DNA of 64,000 bases. Origin: Bradyrhizobium sp. cir1 (lineage in GTDB: Bacteria; Pseudomonadota; Alphaproteobacteria; Rhizobiales; Xanthobacteraceae). Shown here one piece after another: positions 7,632-19,074 of the stretch (positions are counted from its first letter, which is position 1; every line of letters begins with the position of its first letter). Made by a program: the position numbers and the translations under genes. The notes beneath the pieces were generated by a model. The model was not told where the DNA came from. It saw only the letters and a list, made by a program, of their open reading frames with translations, and did no database searches. The stretch lies in assembly GCF_014198245.1 (NCBI RefSeq), contig NZ_JACIHE010000003.1, forward strand, positions 310,001-374,000. The letters run 5' to 3'.

Positions 7632-8444
7632 ATGAAAGCTGCCCTTCACGCCGTCACTGCGCCGGCACCTGCGCTGCCGCCCTATGTCGCCAGCGGCAAT
7701 GAATGCGCGCTGTTCGAGCACGCCTGGCGGCATCAGCTTCCGGTCCTGCTCAAGGGGCCGACCGGCTGCGGCAAGACCCGCTTCGTCGCGCATATGTCGG
7801 CGCGCCTCGGACTGCCGCTGCACACCGTCGCCTGCCACGACGATCTCACCGCGGCCGATCTCACCGGCCGCTATCTGCTGCGCGGCGGCGACACCGTGTG
7901 GACCGACGGTCCGTTGACACGCGCGGTGCGCGAGGGCGGCATCTGCTATCTCGACGAAGTCGTGGAAGCCGGTAAGGACGTTACCGTTGTGCTGCATCCC
8001 CTGACCGACGATCGCCGCATCCTGCCGCTGGAGCGTACCGGCGAGGAACTCGCCGCGCCGAACAGCTTCATGCTCGTGGTCTCCTACAACCCCGGCTACC
8101 AGACGCTGCTCAAGGCGCTGAAGCCGTCGACGCGGCAGCGCTTCGTTGCTATCGAATTCGGCTTCCTGCCACCCGAGCAGGAGATTGCCGTCGTGTCCGC
8201 CGAAAGCGGACTGTCGCCGGATCGCGTGCGGCCGCTGGTTGCGCTGGCCGGCCGGCTGCGCGCGCTCAAGGGCCACGATCTGGAGGAGGGCGTCTCGACC
8301 CGCCTCGTGGTCTATTGCGCCACCCTGATCGCCGCCGGCATGCCGATTGCCGATGCCGTGCTCGCCGGCATGATCGAGCCGCTGACCGACGATGCCGACG
8401 TCAAGGCGGCGCTGCTCGACGTCGCACGCGCCGTGATCGGGTGA
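7632..8444 (+). CDS. norQ: NorQ, MoxR-type AAA+ ATPase for nitric oxide reductase activation
   Basis: A 270-residue AAA+ ATPase of the MoxR/NorQ/CbbQ group. Walker A is GPTGCGKT near 42-49 and Walker B is GICYLDEV near 102. A C-terminal CbbQ-type helical region follows. With NorD it is thought to remodel the NorCB complex so that the non-heme iron is inserted. The ATG at 7632 is chosen because GGAGA at 7621-7625 is correctly spaced; the ATG at 7626 is too close, and an in-frame TTG at 7617 is less likely. norD begins 10 bases after the stop. Confidence 0.93.
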   Translation: MKAALHAVTAPAPALPPYVASGNECALFEHAWRHQLPVLLKGPTGCGKTRFVAHMSARLGLPLHTVACHDDLTAADLTGRYLLRGGDTVWTDGPLTRAVREGGICYLDEVVEAGKDVTVVLHPLTDDRRILPLERTGEELAAPNSFMLVVSYNPGYQTLLKALKPSTRQRFVAIEFGFLPPEQEIAVVSAESGLSPDRVRPLVALAGRLRALKGHDLEEGVSTRLVVYCATLIAAGMPIADAVLAGMIEPLTDDADVKAALLDVARAVIG

Positions 8445-8454
8445 GGCGGGTCCC

Positions 8455-10371
8455 ATGCTCGACTTCCTCGAACTGGAGGAGACGGTCGGTCGTGCCTGGC
8501 ACAAAATGGTCGGCGGCACCGCGAGCTATCCGGTTCACGCCGATCAAGCGGTGATGCTTGCAGAGATGAGGGGCCGGCTCGCGGTGATGTTCCGCGCGCT
8601 CGGCGGCGAGGCGGGCGTGCAGATCGCGAGCGCCGGCGCGCGCAAGTCCGGGCATCGGCTCGGCTGGCGGCAACGCATCGGTCTCGGCGACGAGCGCCTC
8701 GAGCAGCCGGGCCGCGACGCCGCGACCATCTTCCTTCCTGACAGTATCGCGATCTTTCCCGACAACGCGCTGAATGCAGCGCTCTATCGCTGGCTCGCGG
8801 CATGGTTCGCGGTCGCGCCGATCGAGACGATCACGGAGACCGATCCGCTCCGGCGCGATCTGCTCGTGCTGCGCCGCGCCGCCGAAACGGCTGTCTTCGT
8901 GCTCACGCAGTTTCCCGGGCTCGCCGCCGACTACGGCCAGCTCGCCGCGGCGACCGCCGAGGCCCGGCCGCGGCGTCCCCTGCCGCGCATCGAGCTGGAG
9001 ATCGAGCAGATCGTTCTCGCCCTGCTCGGCGCCGGACGCGCGCCCGCCGGAAAATTGTGGTCGGCGATGATGGGAACGGGACCGCTGCCGGACGAGGCGC
9101 CCCCGGGCTATCGTCCGATCCTGCCATGCCCGCTGTGGGGCGATTGCTGGGCGCGCGAGCTTTCGCCCACGCATGCGGGCGCGGATGAGTGCGCTGATGG
9201 TGCGGAGCCCGCAAGCGAGGACAATCGCAAGCGTTTCGCCGTGCGCGAGCGCGAGGACGACGCCAATCGCCGCGATCCCTTCGTGCTCAACCGCTTCGAA
9301 AAAATCCTGGCGATGGCCGAGATGGTCAATGTCGATCGCCCGGCCGACGACAGCGAGGACGAGGACGCGCAGAAAGCGGCCGACGATCTCGAGGAGATCA
9401 CGCTCAGCCGCCGCAGCGGCAAGCCGGCGAACCGGTTCAAGTTCGATCTCGACCTGCCGCCGGAGGCCCTCGATGCCTCGCGCCTGAATGCGGAACTGAC
9501 CTATCCCGAATGGGATTATCGCAGCAGCTCCTATCTGCCCGATCATTGCCGCGTGCTCGCATCTCCGGCTTCGGAGACCGGCGAAACCTGGACGCCTGAC
9601 GAGACCATGCGGCGGCACGTCCGCCAGGTGCGCCGCCGCTTCGAGGTCCTGCGTCCGCGTTACGAGCTGATGCGGGCCCAGGCTGACGGACACGACCTCG
9701 ACCTCGACGCGCTGGTCCGTGCGAGGTGTGATCTCCGCGCCGGCAGCAGCAGCGGTCTCGATCGCGTCCATATGGCGATGCGCCCGCAAGGGCACGATCT
9801 CGCCGTCACGCTGCTCGTCGACGTCTCGCTTTCGACGGATGCCTGGGCCAATGGCTATCGGGTGCTCGACGTCGAGAAGGAGGCGCTGCTGGTGCTTGCC
9901 CACGGCGTCTCGGCCTGCGGCGATCACCACAGCATCCTGACCTTCACCTCGCGCCGGCGCTCCTGGGTGCGGCTCGAAACCGTCAAGGCCTTCGGCGAGC
10001 CGATGAGCGGCGTGGTCGAGCGCCGTATCGGCGCGCTCAAGCCCGGCTATTACACGCGGATCGGCGCGGCGGTGCGCCACGCCTCGGCCGAGCTTGCGCG
10101 CCAGCCGCAGCGCAAGAAGCTGCTGCTCGTCCTCACCGACGGCAAGCCGAACGACGTCGACCACTATGAGGGGCGCTTTGCGGTCGAAGACACCAGGAAG
10201 TCCGTGCAGGAAGCGCGCCGGCTCGGGATCGCGGTGTTCGGCGTGACGATCGACGCGGCGGCGCAATCCTATTTTCCGACGCTGTTCGGGCGCAGCGGCT
10301 ATGCCATCGTCGGCAACATCAAGCGGCTGCCTGCGGCGCTGCCGGCAATCTACCGGCAGGTGGCGCACTGA
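8455..10371 (+). CDS. norD: NorD, von Willebrand factor A-domain nitric oxide reductase activation protein
   Basis: A 638-residue soluble protein. The N-terminal half is helical with an acidic middle (DDSEDEDAQKAADD near 300). The C-terminal third is a VWA domain with a metal-ion site motif DVSLS near residue 455 and LTDGKPND near 560. NorD pairs with NorQ in activation of nitric oxide reductase. Length and gene order match norCBQD clusters. A 655-codon ORF on the opposite strand is a codon-bias shadow and was discarded. Confidence 0.93.
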   Translation: MLDFLELEETVGRAWHKMVGGTASYPVHADQAVMLAEMRGRLAVMFRALGGEAGVQIASAGARKSGHRLGWRQRIGLGDERLEQPGRDAATIFLPDSIAIFPDNALNAALYRWLAAWFAVAPIETITETDPLRRDLLVLRRAAETAVFVLTQFPGLAADYGQLAAATAEARPRRPLPRIELEIEQIVLALLGAGRAPAGKLWSAMMGTGPLPDEAPPGYRPILPCPLWGDCWARELSPTHAGADECADGAEPASEDNRKRFAVREREDDANRRDPFVLNRFEKILAMAEMVNVDRPADDSEDEDAQKAADDLEEITLSRRSGKPANRFKFDLDLPPEALDASRLNAELTYPEWDYRSSSYLPDHCRVLASPASETGETWTPDETMRRHVRQVRRRFEVLRPRYELMRAQADGHDLDLDALVRARCDLRAGSSSGLDRVHMAMRPQGHDLAVTLLVDVSLSTDAWANGYRVLDVEKEALLVLAHGVSACGDHHSILTFTSRRRSWVRLETVKAFGEPMSGVVERRIGALKPGYYTRIGAAVRHASAELARQPQRKKLLLVLTDGKPNDVDHYEGRFAVEDTRKSVQEARRLGIAVFGVTIDAAAQSYFPTLFGRSGYAIVGNIKRLPAALPAIYRQVAH

Positions 10372-10444
10372 TGCGGGAAAGCGGCGGCGCCGTGTTCTCG
10401 CCTGAGCTATTGCTCATGGCCTGGGTATATGATCGAATGGCCGG

Positions 10445-11107
10445 ATGGACCAGGGCCGGCCAAATCCCGATCTGATTATCTTCGACTGCGACGGCGTGCT
10501 CGTCGACAGCGAGCTCTTGAGCTGCCGCTGCCTGTCCGAGGTCTTGGCCGAATTCGGTCTCGTGCTCAGCGAGGCGCAGGCGCTCGAGCTGTTTCTCGGA
10601 CGCAGCACCAAGGCGGTCGAGCAGCACTACCGCGATCTTGGTCAGGTCGTGCCGGATGGCTTCCTGCCGCGCCTGAAGTCGCGTGTGCTGGAGGCCTTTG
10701 CCGCCTCGCTCGAGCCGATCCCCGGGGTGGAGGCGGTGATCTCGGGGCTGACCGTGCCGTTCTGCGTCGCTTCATCCAGCGACCTCGACCGCGTCTCGCT
10801 CTCGCTCGACGTCACCCGTCTTCGGGCACATTTTGGCGATCGCCTCTACACTGCGCAGATGGTCAGGCACGGCAAGCCGGCGCCCGATCTCTTTCTCCAT
10901 GCAGCCGAGAACATGCGCGTCTCGCCCTCGCGCACGCTGGTAATCGAGGACAGCGTCAGCGGCGTGCAGGCGGGCAAGGCGGCCGGCATGACCGTCTGGG
11001 GATTTGTCGGCGGCGGCCATTATCGCAGCCGCGACGGCCGGGCTATATTGTCCGCCGCCGGGGCCGATCGGGTCTTCGCGCGCATGAGCGATTTCTGGGA
11101 GGTGTGA
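10445..11107 (+). CDS. HAD-superfamily sugar-phosphate hydrolase (beta-phosphoglucomutase-like)
   Basis: A 220-residue HAD hydrolase with a four-helix cap. Motif I is DCDGVLVDS near 14-22 with the nucleophile and acid aspartates, motif II the ASSS stretch, motif III lysine in GKPAPD and motif IV VIEDS. Such enzymes dephosphorylate small sugar or polyol phosphates. It sits 6 bases upstream of a SorC-family regulator and at the head of a polyol transport and catabolism locus, so it may remove toxic phosphorylated intermediates. The exact substrate cannot be read from sequence. Confidence 0.85.
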   Translation: MDQGRPNPDLIIFDCDGVLVDSELLSCRCLSEVLAEFGLVLSEAQALELFLGRSTKAVEQHYRDLGQVVPDGFLPRLKSRVLEAFAASLEPIPGVEAVISGLTVPFCVASSSDLDRVSLSLDVTRLRAHFGDRLYTAQMVRHGKPAPDLFLHAAENMRVSPSRTLVIEDSVSGVQAGKAAGMTVWGFVGGGHYRSRDGRAILSAAGADRVFARMSDFWEV

Positions 11108-11113
11108 GCCCGC

Positions 11114-12064
11114 ATGGCCGCCGAGAACGACAAGTCGAGACTCGACGACGCCGCGCGCGCCGGCTGGCTCTATTTCATTGCCGGCCATACCCAGGATGAG
11201 ATCGCGAAGATGCTCCAGGTCTCGCGCGCCTCGGCGCAGCGGCTGGTCTCGCTGTGCCTTGCCGAGCGGCTCATCACCTTCCGGCTCGAACACCCCATCG
11301 CCGCCTGCATGGAGCTGGCCGCGCGCCTGAAGCAACGGTTCAACCTCGTTCATTGCGAGGTGGTGCCGGCAGATCCTGCCGCGCCGCAGGCCACAGCCGG
11401 CATTGCCGAGCGCTGCGCCAATCTGCTCGACTCCACGCTGCGCTCGGAGACGCCCGTCATCGTTGCGCTCGGCACGGGGAGGGCGGTGCGTGCCGCGGTC
11501 GAGCGTGTCACGCCGATCGATCGGCCCAATCACCAGATCGTCTCGCTGGTCGGCAATATCTCCGCCGACGGCTCGGCGAGCTTCTACGACACCGTCGGCC
11601 GGCTCGCGGACCGCACCGGCGCGCGGCACTATCCGATGCCGCTGCCGTTCCTGATGTCGTCGGAGGACGAGCGCAACAAGATGGTGCGCATCGAGCCGAT
11701 CGCCAAGGTGAAGGCGGTCGCGGCCAGGGCCGACCTGCGCCTCGTCGGCATTGGCCAGATGGACCAGAAGGCGCAGGTGCACGTCGACGGCTTCGTCACC
11801 CGTGACGAATTGTTCGAGATGATGCGCCTGGGAGCGATCGGCGAGATCACCGGCTGGGCTTATGATGCCAAGGGCCGCCTGCTCAAAGCCGGCACCAACA
11901 AGCGCCTCACCAGCATTCCTCCGGAAGTGCCGGCGAAGACCACGACCATCGGCGCCGCGGTCGGCGCCGCCAAGGTCCCGGCGATTGCTGCCGCGCTAAG
12001 CGGCGGCCTGATCAACGGATTGATCACGGACGAGGCGACGGCAAGGGCGATTCTGGAGCGCTGA
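11114..12064 (+). CDS. SorC-family sugar-binding transcriptional regulator
   Basis: A 316-residue regulator. The N-terminal helix-turn-helix lies in AGHTQDEIAKMLQVSRASAQ (about 22-41). The rest is the SorC sugar-binding domain with the GTGRAVRAAV and VGNISADGSAS motifs. Effectors of this family are usually sugar phosphates. It is cotranscribed with the HAD gene and lies immediately upstream of the polyol operon, whose promoter carries a 25-base inverted repeat at 12382-12406. Repression of that operon until a phosphorylated intermediate appears is the natural inference. Confidence 0.88.
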   Translation: MAAENDKSRLDDAARAGWLYFIAGHTQDEIAKMLQVSRASAQRLVSLCLAERLITFRLEHPIAACMELAARLKQRFNLVHCEVVPADPAAPQATAGIAERCANLLDSTLRSETPVIVALGTGRAVRAAVERVTPIDRPNHQIVSLVGNISADGSASFYDTVGRLADRTGARHYPMPLPFLMSSEDERNKMVRIEPIAKVKAVAARADLRLVGIGQMDQKAQVHVDGFVTRDELFEMMRLGAIGEITGWAYDAKGRLLKAGTNKRLTSIPPEVPAKTTTIGAAVGAAKVPAIAAALSGGLINGLITDEATARAILER

Positions 12065-12091
12065 GGCAGGCGGTCTCGCCACTTGAGCCGC

Positions 12092-12286
12092 CGTCATCGC
12101 CCGCCTTGTGCGCAATTGCGCACTGGGGCGGGCGATCCAGTACGCCGCAGCCCCTCTTGGGGCAAACCAATAGACGACACGGAGTACTGGATGCCCCGCC
12201 TGCCGCCTACGCTAAAGCTTCGGCGCCCCCAGACCCCCAACCCCGGCGAAGCCTTGGCGTAGCCGGGTCGCGGGGCATGACAGCGG
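12092..12286. repeat. Intergenic repeat block between the SorC regulator and the polyol operon
   Basis: Most of the 372-base gap from 12065 to 12436 is repeat-like. It contains the palindrome GTGCGCAATTGCGCAC, complementary CGGGCGATCCAGTAC and GTACTGGATG segments, and complementary blocks around GGCGAAGC and GCTTCGGCG. It ends with GCGGGGCATGACAGCGG. The composition is that of dispersed Bradyrhizobium-type repeats. No ORF with a credible start and ribosome site was found here. The remaining 150 bases hold the promoter described separately. Confidence 0.6.
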
Positions 12287-12355
12287 AATGTGGTGCGAGA
12301 GCTCAGCCTCCCGCACCGCAGCACTCATAAGTTGCTGGAACGCCCGCGCGGCTGC

Positions 12356-12406
12356 TTGACAAGCACCGCGCCTGCGTTGAACATACGCCCAACGCGTGGG
12401 CATATG
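12356..12406 (+). promoter_or_regulatory. Promoter and candidate SorC-type operator of the polyol operon
   Basis: A consensus -35 TTGACA lies at 12356-12361 with a weak -10 (GAACAT, 12379-12384) after 17 bases. Overlapping and following it is a near-perfect inverted repeat: CATACGCCCA (12382-12391), spacer ACGCG, TGGGCATATG (12397-12406), with 9 of 10 positions paired. An operator covering the -10 region suits a repressor, most simply the adjacent SorC-family protein. The binding-protein start is 31 bases downstream. Confidence 0.6.
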
Positions 12407-12436
12407 CTCAAAAGCGCGAGTCCAAGGGAGGTCACC

Positions 12437-13747
<1,311 letters not shown>

Positions 13748-13776
13748 ACCCGAGCTCTCCCTCCTGAGCTCAAACT

Positions 13777-13816
13777 GGCGGCCATCCACCAGTCCAGCCC
13801 CGGTTGGATGGCCGCC
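13777..13816 (+). terminator. Hairpin after the binding-protein gene (partial terminator or mRNA stabiliser)
   Basis: GGCGGCCATCCA (13777-13788) pairs exactly with TGGATGGCCGCC (13805-13816) across a 16-base loop, followed by TTCTTCC rather than a clean T-tract. Its position between a periplasmic binding protein and its permeases is typical of elements that leave most transcript covering only the binding protein. The next gene starts 28 bases later. Confidence 0.6.
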
Positions 13817-13843
13817 TTCTTCCAGCGAGAGGAGTCATCAGGG

Positions 13844-14716
13844 ATGGCAACCCGGCAGACGCAATTTCTTGCGCGGTCGCTCCTGACCCCGGCCGTCGGG
13901 CTCCTGTTCATCTGGATGATCATCCCGCTGGCGCTGACGCTCTATTTCTCGACACTGCATTACAGCCTGCTCGATCCCGGCTCGGAGGAATTCATCGGGC
14001 TGGAAAACTTCCGCTACTTTCTCACCGATCCCGCCTTCCTCGCCTCGCTCCAGAACACTCTGGTGCTGGTCGGCTCGGTGCTGGCGCTGACCATCCTGCT
14101 CGGCATTCCCCTGGCACTGCTGCTCGACCAGCCCGTGATCGGGCGCAATTTCGTCCGGCTGATGGTGATCGCGCCGTTCTTCGTGATGCCGACGGTGAGC
14201 GCGCTGGTCTGGAAGAACCTCTTGATGCATCCGGTCTCCGGCCTGTTCGCCTGGCTCGCCAGGCTGGTCGGGCTGACCCCGATCGACTGGTTCAACGACG
14301 TGCCGCTGCTCTCGGTGATCCTGATCGTCGCCTGGCAATGGCTGCCGTTCGCGACGCTCATTTTGCTCACCGCGCTGCAATCGCTCGACGAGGAGCAGAA
14401 GGAAGCCGCCGAGATGGACGGCGCGAGCGCTGTCTCGACCTTCATCTACATCACGCTGCCGCACCTGGCGCGACCGATCACGGTGGTGATCCTGATCGAG
14501 ACCATCTTCCTGCTCACGGTGTTCGCCGAGATCTTCGTTACCACGGGCGGCGGGCCGGGCCTGCAAACCACCAACATCGCCTTCCTGATCTATTCGCAGG
14601 CGCTGATCCAGTTCGATGTCGGCAGTGCGTCGGCGGGCGGCCTCGTCGCGGTGGTGATCGCCAACATCGTCGCCTTCTTCCTCGTCCGCATCGTCGGTCG
14701 CAATTTGGAGGCCTGA
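13844..14716 (+). CDS. Polyol/sugar ABC transporter permease 1 (SmoF-like, MalF family)
   Basis: A 290-residue inner-membrane permease with six predicted helices and the EAA loop EAAEMDGASAVSTF near residue 187, which docks to the ATPase. The ATG at 13844 is preferred because AGAGGAG at 13829-13835 precedes it; an alternative start at 13808 would lie within the hairpin. The stop is 1 base before the next permease. It forms the importer heterodimer with the following gene. Confidence 0.9.
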   Translation: MATRQTQFLARSLLTPAVGLLFIWMIIPLALTLYFSTLHYSLLDPGSEEFIGLENFRYFLTDPAFLASLQNTLVLVGSVLALTILLGIPLALLLDQPVIGRNFVRLMVIAPFFVMPTVSALVWKNLLMHPVSGLFAWLARLVGLTPIDWFNDVPLLSVILIVAWQWLPFATLILLTALQSLDEEQKEAAEMDGASAVSTFIYITLPHLARPITVVILIETIFLLTVFAEIFVTTGGGPGLQTTNIAFLIYSQALIQFDVGSASAGGLVAVVIANIVAFFLVRIVGRNLEA

Positions 14717-14717
14717 C

Positions 14718-15548
14718 ATGGCGCGGATGGCAACGACGCGGCGGGTGGCGGTATCGACGGCGGCAGCCTGGCTGGTCGGCTTCCTGATCTTCTTCCCGAT
14801 CCTGTGGATGGTGCTGGCGAGCTTCAAGACCGAGCTCGAGGCCTTCGCCATCCCGCCGTCCTTCCTGTTCTTCCACTGGACCACCGAGAACTATGCGACC
14901 GTGCAGGAGCGCAGCGACTATTTCCACCACGCGATGAACTCGATCATCATCGCCGGCGGCTCGACGCTGATTGCGCTGCTGATCGCAATCCCGGCGGCCT
15001 GGTCGATGGCGTTCTCGCCGACCAAGCGCACCAAGGACATCCTGCTCTGGATGCTCTCGACCAAGATGATGCCGCCGGTCGGCGTGCTGGTGCCGATCTA
15101 CCTGATCTACAAGACGTTCGGTTTGCTCGATTCCCGCATCGGCCTGGTCTTCATCCTTTGCCTCGGGAACTTGCCGATCGTGATCTGGATGCTCTTCACC
15201 TATTTCAAGGAGATCCCGCGCGACATCCTGGAGGCCGCGCGCATGGACGGCGCCACCATCGGCCGCGAGCTCGTCTACGTGCTGACGCCGATGGCGATCC
15301 CGGGCCTGGCATCGACTTTGCTGCTCAATCTGATCCTGGCCTGGAACGAGGCGTTCTGGACGCTCAACCTGTCGACCTCGAGCGCTGCGCCACTCACGAC
15401 ATTCATCGCCTCCTATTCGAGCCCGGAAGGGCTGTTCTGGGCAAAACTGTCGGCGGCGTCCACGCTGGCGATCGCGCCCATTCTCGTCCTCGGTTGGTTC
15501 AGCCAGAAGCAGCTCGTGCGCGGGCTCACCTTTGGCGCGGTGAAATAG
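14718..15548 (+). CDS. Polyol/sugar ABC transporter permease 2 (SmoG-like, MalG family)
   Basis: A 276-residue permease of the carbohydrate ABC transporter-2 type with six helices. The EAA loop [19 protein letters not shown] is near residues 172-190, and a short cytoplasmic tail ends [12 protein letters not shown], a tail characteristic of MalG-type subunits. It lies between the first permease and the ATPase with almost no intergenic space, so all are surely one transcript. Confidence 0.9.
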   Translation: MARMATTRRVAVSTAAAWLVGFLIFFPILWMVLASFKTELEAFAIPPSFLFFHWTTENYATVQERSDYFHHAMNSIIIAGGSTLIALLIAIPAAWSMAFSPTKRTKDILLWMLSTKMMPPVGVLVPIYLIYKTFGLLDSRIGLVFILCLGNLPIVIWMLFTYFKEIPRDILEAARMDGATIGRELVYVLTPMAIPGLASTLLLNLILAWNEAFWTLNLSTSSAAPLTTFIASYSSPEGLFWAKLSAASTLAIAPILVLGWFSQKQLVRGLTFGAVK

Positions 15549-15558
15549 AGGGGCTGCG

Positions 15559-16566
<1,008 letters not shown>

Positions 16567-16608
16567 CAAGAAACGGCAAGAAAGACGTCAAGACAACGGA
16601 TAGACACC

Positions 16609-17382
16609 ATGTACCTGGAAAAATTCAAGCTGAGCGGCAAGACCGCGTTCATCACCGGCGGCGGGCAGGGCATCGGCCTTGGCTGCGCGGAGGCGCTGGC
16701 CGAGGCCGGCGCCCGGGTCATCATCGGCGACCGCGACAGCAAGGTCGCCGACAGAGCCAAAGCCAGCCTGAAGGCGAAAGGTTATGACGTCGAGACCGCG
16801 GTCATGGACGTCACAGACACCAGGCGCGTGGCGGAGGTCGCGAACGACCTCGTCGCCCGCCATGGCAAGGTCGACATCCTCGTCAACAATGCCGGCATCG
16901 CGCGCAGCGAGACGCCGGCCGAGACCGTCACTGACGAGCACTGGCTCAACGTCATCGACGTCAATCTCAACGGCACCTTCTGGTGCTGCCGCGAGTTCGG
17001 CAAGCACATGCTGAAGGCTGGAAGCGGCGCCATCGTCAATGTCGGCTCGATGTCCGGCTTCATCGTCAACAAGCCACAGGAGCAGTGCTTCTACAACGCC
17101 TCCAAGGCCGCCGTGCATCACCTCACCAAGTCGCTGGCCGCCGAATGGGGCGCGCGCGGCATCCGCGTCAACGCGGTGGCCCCGACCTATATCGAGACGC
17201 CGCTCAATGCCTTCGTGAAGAGCAATCCGAAGATGTACGACGCCTGGATCGGTGGAACCCCGATGGCGCGGATGGGGCAGGTCGAGGAGATCGCCTCCGT
17301 CGTGCTGTTCCTCTCATCCGAGGCCGCGAGCCTGATGACCGGCAGCATCGTGCTGGTGGATGGCGGTTACACTTGCTGGTAG
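16609..17382 (+). CDS. SDR-family polyol dehydrogenase (galactitol/sorbitol dehydrogenase-like)
   Basis: A 257-residue short-chain dehydrogenase. The NAD-binding turn is TGGGQGIG at 16-23, then NNAG near 94, the catalytic serine in VGSMSG, and YNASK near 162-166. The segments GSMSGFIVNKPQ and the C-terminal VDGGYTCW closely resemble those remembered for Rhodobacter galactitol dehydrogenase. The enzyme probably oxidises an imported sugar alcohol to a ketose with NAD. Which polyol (sorbitol, mannitol, arabinitol, galactitol) is not decided by sequence. Confidence 0.88.
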   Translation: MYLEKFKLSGKTAFITGGGQGIGLGCAEALAEAGARVIIGDRDSKVADRAKASLKAKGYDVETAVMDVTDTRRVAEVANDLVARHGKVDILVNNAGIARSETPAETVTDEHWLNVIDVNLNGTFWCCREFGKHMLKAGSGAIVNVGSMSGFIVNKPQEQCFYNASKAAVHHLTKSLAAEWGARGIRVNAVAPTYIETPLNAFVKSNPKMYDAWIGGTPMARMGQVEEIASVVLFLSSEAASLMTGSIVLVDGGYTCW

Positions 17383-17421
17383 GCTTGCGTCACAATTGAC
17401 GGAAAGCGACCGGGAGCGACT

Positions 17422-19068
17422 ATGCCGCGAGCGTATATCGGTGTCGACGTGGGGACCACGAGCACGCGGGCAGGGGTGTTTGACGAGGTCGGAACCTTGC
17501 TCGCCACCGCCAAGCATCCGATCCGGGTCTGGCACGAGGCCGGCGACATCGTCGAGCAATCCTCCCAGGATATCTGGGAGGCCTGCGTCAAATCGGTGCG
17601 GGCGGCGATGGCGGAAGCAGCAATTGCGCCGGGCAGCATCGGCGGCATCGGTTTCGACGCCACCTGTTCCCTTGTGGTGCTTGATGCGCAAGGCGAGCCG
17701 CTCACCGTCAGCGCGTCCGGCGATAAGCAGCGCAACGTCATCGTCTGGATGGACCATCGCGCCACGGCCGAAGCGCGGCTGATCAACGAGACCGAGGATG
17801 CGGTGTTGCGCTATGTCGGCGGCTCGATCTCGCCGGAGATGGAGATGCCGAAGCTCTTGTGGCTGAAGCGGCATCTGCGCGCGAGCTTTGACGCCGCAGG
17901 TCATTTCTTCGACCTGGCCGACTATCTGACCTGGCGCGCGACCGGCGCGCTGCAGCGTTCGACCTGCACCGTCACCTGCAAGTGGAACTATCTCGCCCAT
18001 GACGGCGGCGCCTGGAGCGCGCCGTTCTTCAAGCGCATCGGCCTGTCCGACTTCGTCAATGAGGCATACGCCCGCATCGGCACCGACATCGTTGCGCCCG
18101 GTACGCGCCTCGGCGCGGGTCTCACGCCGGCAGCCGCAGCCGAGCTCGGCCTGATGCCGGGCACGCCGGTCGGGGCGTCCCTGATCGACGCGCATGCCGG
18201 CGGCATCGGCGCGATCGGCGGGCGCGACGGGGTGGGCGGCGCGAGCGATGTCAGCGACCGTCTCGCCTACATCATGGGAACGTCGGCCTGCATCATGGCG
18301 ACGACGAAGGAGCCGTGCTTCGTCCCCGGTGTGTGGGGTCCCTATTATTCCGGCATGGTGCCGGAGTTCTGGCTGAACGAAGGCGGGCAGTCCGCCGCGG
18401 GCGCCGCGATCGATCATCTTCTCAAGTCGCATCCCGGCCATACTGATGCGAGCGCGGCGGCGCGGAGTGAGGGCCTCGACGTCATCGATTTCCTCGAGCG
18501 CCGCATCATCGCGCGCGCCGGTGATGCCAGCCGCGCCGCGCTGCTCGCGCGCGATGTCCATGTGCTGCCTGAGTTCATCGGCAACCGCTCGCCCTATGCC
18601 GATCCTGATACGCGCGCGGTGATCGCCGGTCTCGATCTCGACACCGATATCGCCTCGATGGAGCGGCTGTTCGTTGCCGGTCTCTGCGGTCTCGCCTATG
18701 GGCTTGCCGAAGTGATCGAGGCCTTTGCCGCGCATGGGGTCCGTTCCAGCCTCATGATCATGGGCGGCGGTGCCAGTCGCAGCCCGCTGGTGCGGCAGAT
18801 CATGGCGGATACCACTGGCCTCACGGTCGCACTGCCGCAGACGAAGGAGCCTGTGCTATTGGGCGCCGCGATGCTCGGCGCCGTCGCCGGCGGCGCCTCT
18901 GCCTCGATCGGCGAGACCATGGCAAAAATGTCGGCGCTGGGACGCAAGAGCGAGCCGACCGCGCCCGACATGGCCGCCTTTCACATGCGCAAGCGTGAGG
19001 TCTACAAGCTGCTGCGCGAGGTCGATCGCGGCAGCCGTGCCGCGATGGCTGACATCGCCAGAGGTTGA
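17422..19068 (+). CDS. FGGY-family carbohydrate kinase (D-ribulokinase-like)
   Basis: A 548-residue sugar kinase with the actin-like ATPase fold. The phosphate-1 loop is GVDVGTTSTRAGVFD near residues 7-21. The substrate-side segments FDATCSLVVLD, VIVWMDHRA and STCTVTCKWNYL resemble the D-ribulokinase branch of FGGY, and the phosphate-2 region is MGGGASRSPLVRQI near 450. It would phosphorylate the ketose formed by the preceding dehydrogenase; a pentulose such as ribulose or xylulose is possible. The ORF ends 6 bases before a second, PfkB-type kinase. Confidence 0.87.
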   Translation: MPRAYIGVDVGTTSTRAGVFDEVGTLLATAKHPIRVWHEAGDIVEQSSQDIWEACVKSVRAAMAEAAIAPGSIGGIGFDATCSLVVLDAQGEPLTVSASGDKQRNVIVWMDHRATAEARLINETEDAVLRYVGGSISPEMEMPKLLWLKRHLRASFDAAGHFFDLADYLTWRATGALQRSTCTVTCKWNYLAHDGGAWSAPFFKRIGLSDFVNEAYARIGTDIVAPGTRLGAGLTPAAAAELGLMPGTPVGASLIDAHAGGIGAIGGRDGVGGASDVSDRLAYIMGTSACIMATTKEPCFVPGVWGPYYSGMVPEFWLNEGGQSAAGAAIDHLLKSHPGHTDASAAARSEGLDVIDFLERRIIARAGDASRAALLARDVHVLPEFIGNRSPYADPDTRAVIAGLDLDTDIASMERLFVAGLCGLAYGLAEVIEAFAAHGVRSSLMIMGGGASRSPLVRQIMADTTGLTVALPQTKEPVLLGAAMLGAVAGGASASIGETMAKMSALGRKSEPTAPDMAAFHMRKREVYKLLREVDRGSRAAMADIARG

Positions 19069-19074
19069 AGAGAC

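Noticed and set aside
8401..10368. 655-codon ORF antisense to norD
   Set aside because: High-GC codon bias opens long frames opposite real genes; the translation is Arg/Ala/His-rich with no domain, while norD has clear VWA motifs.
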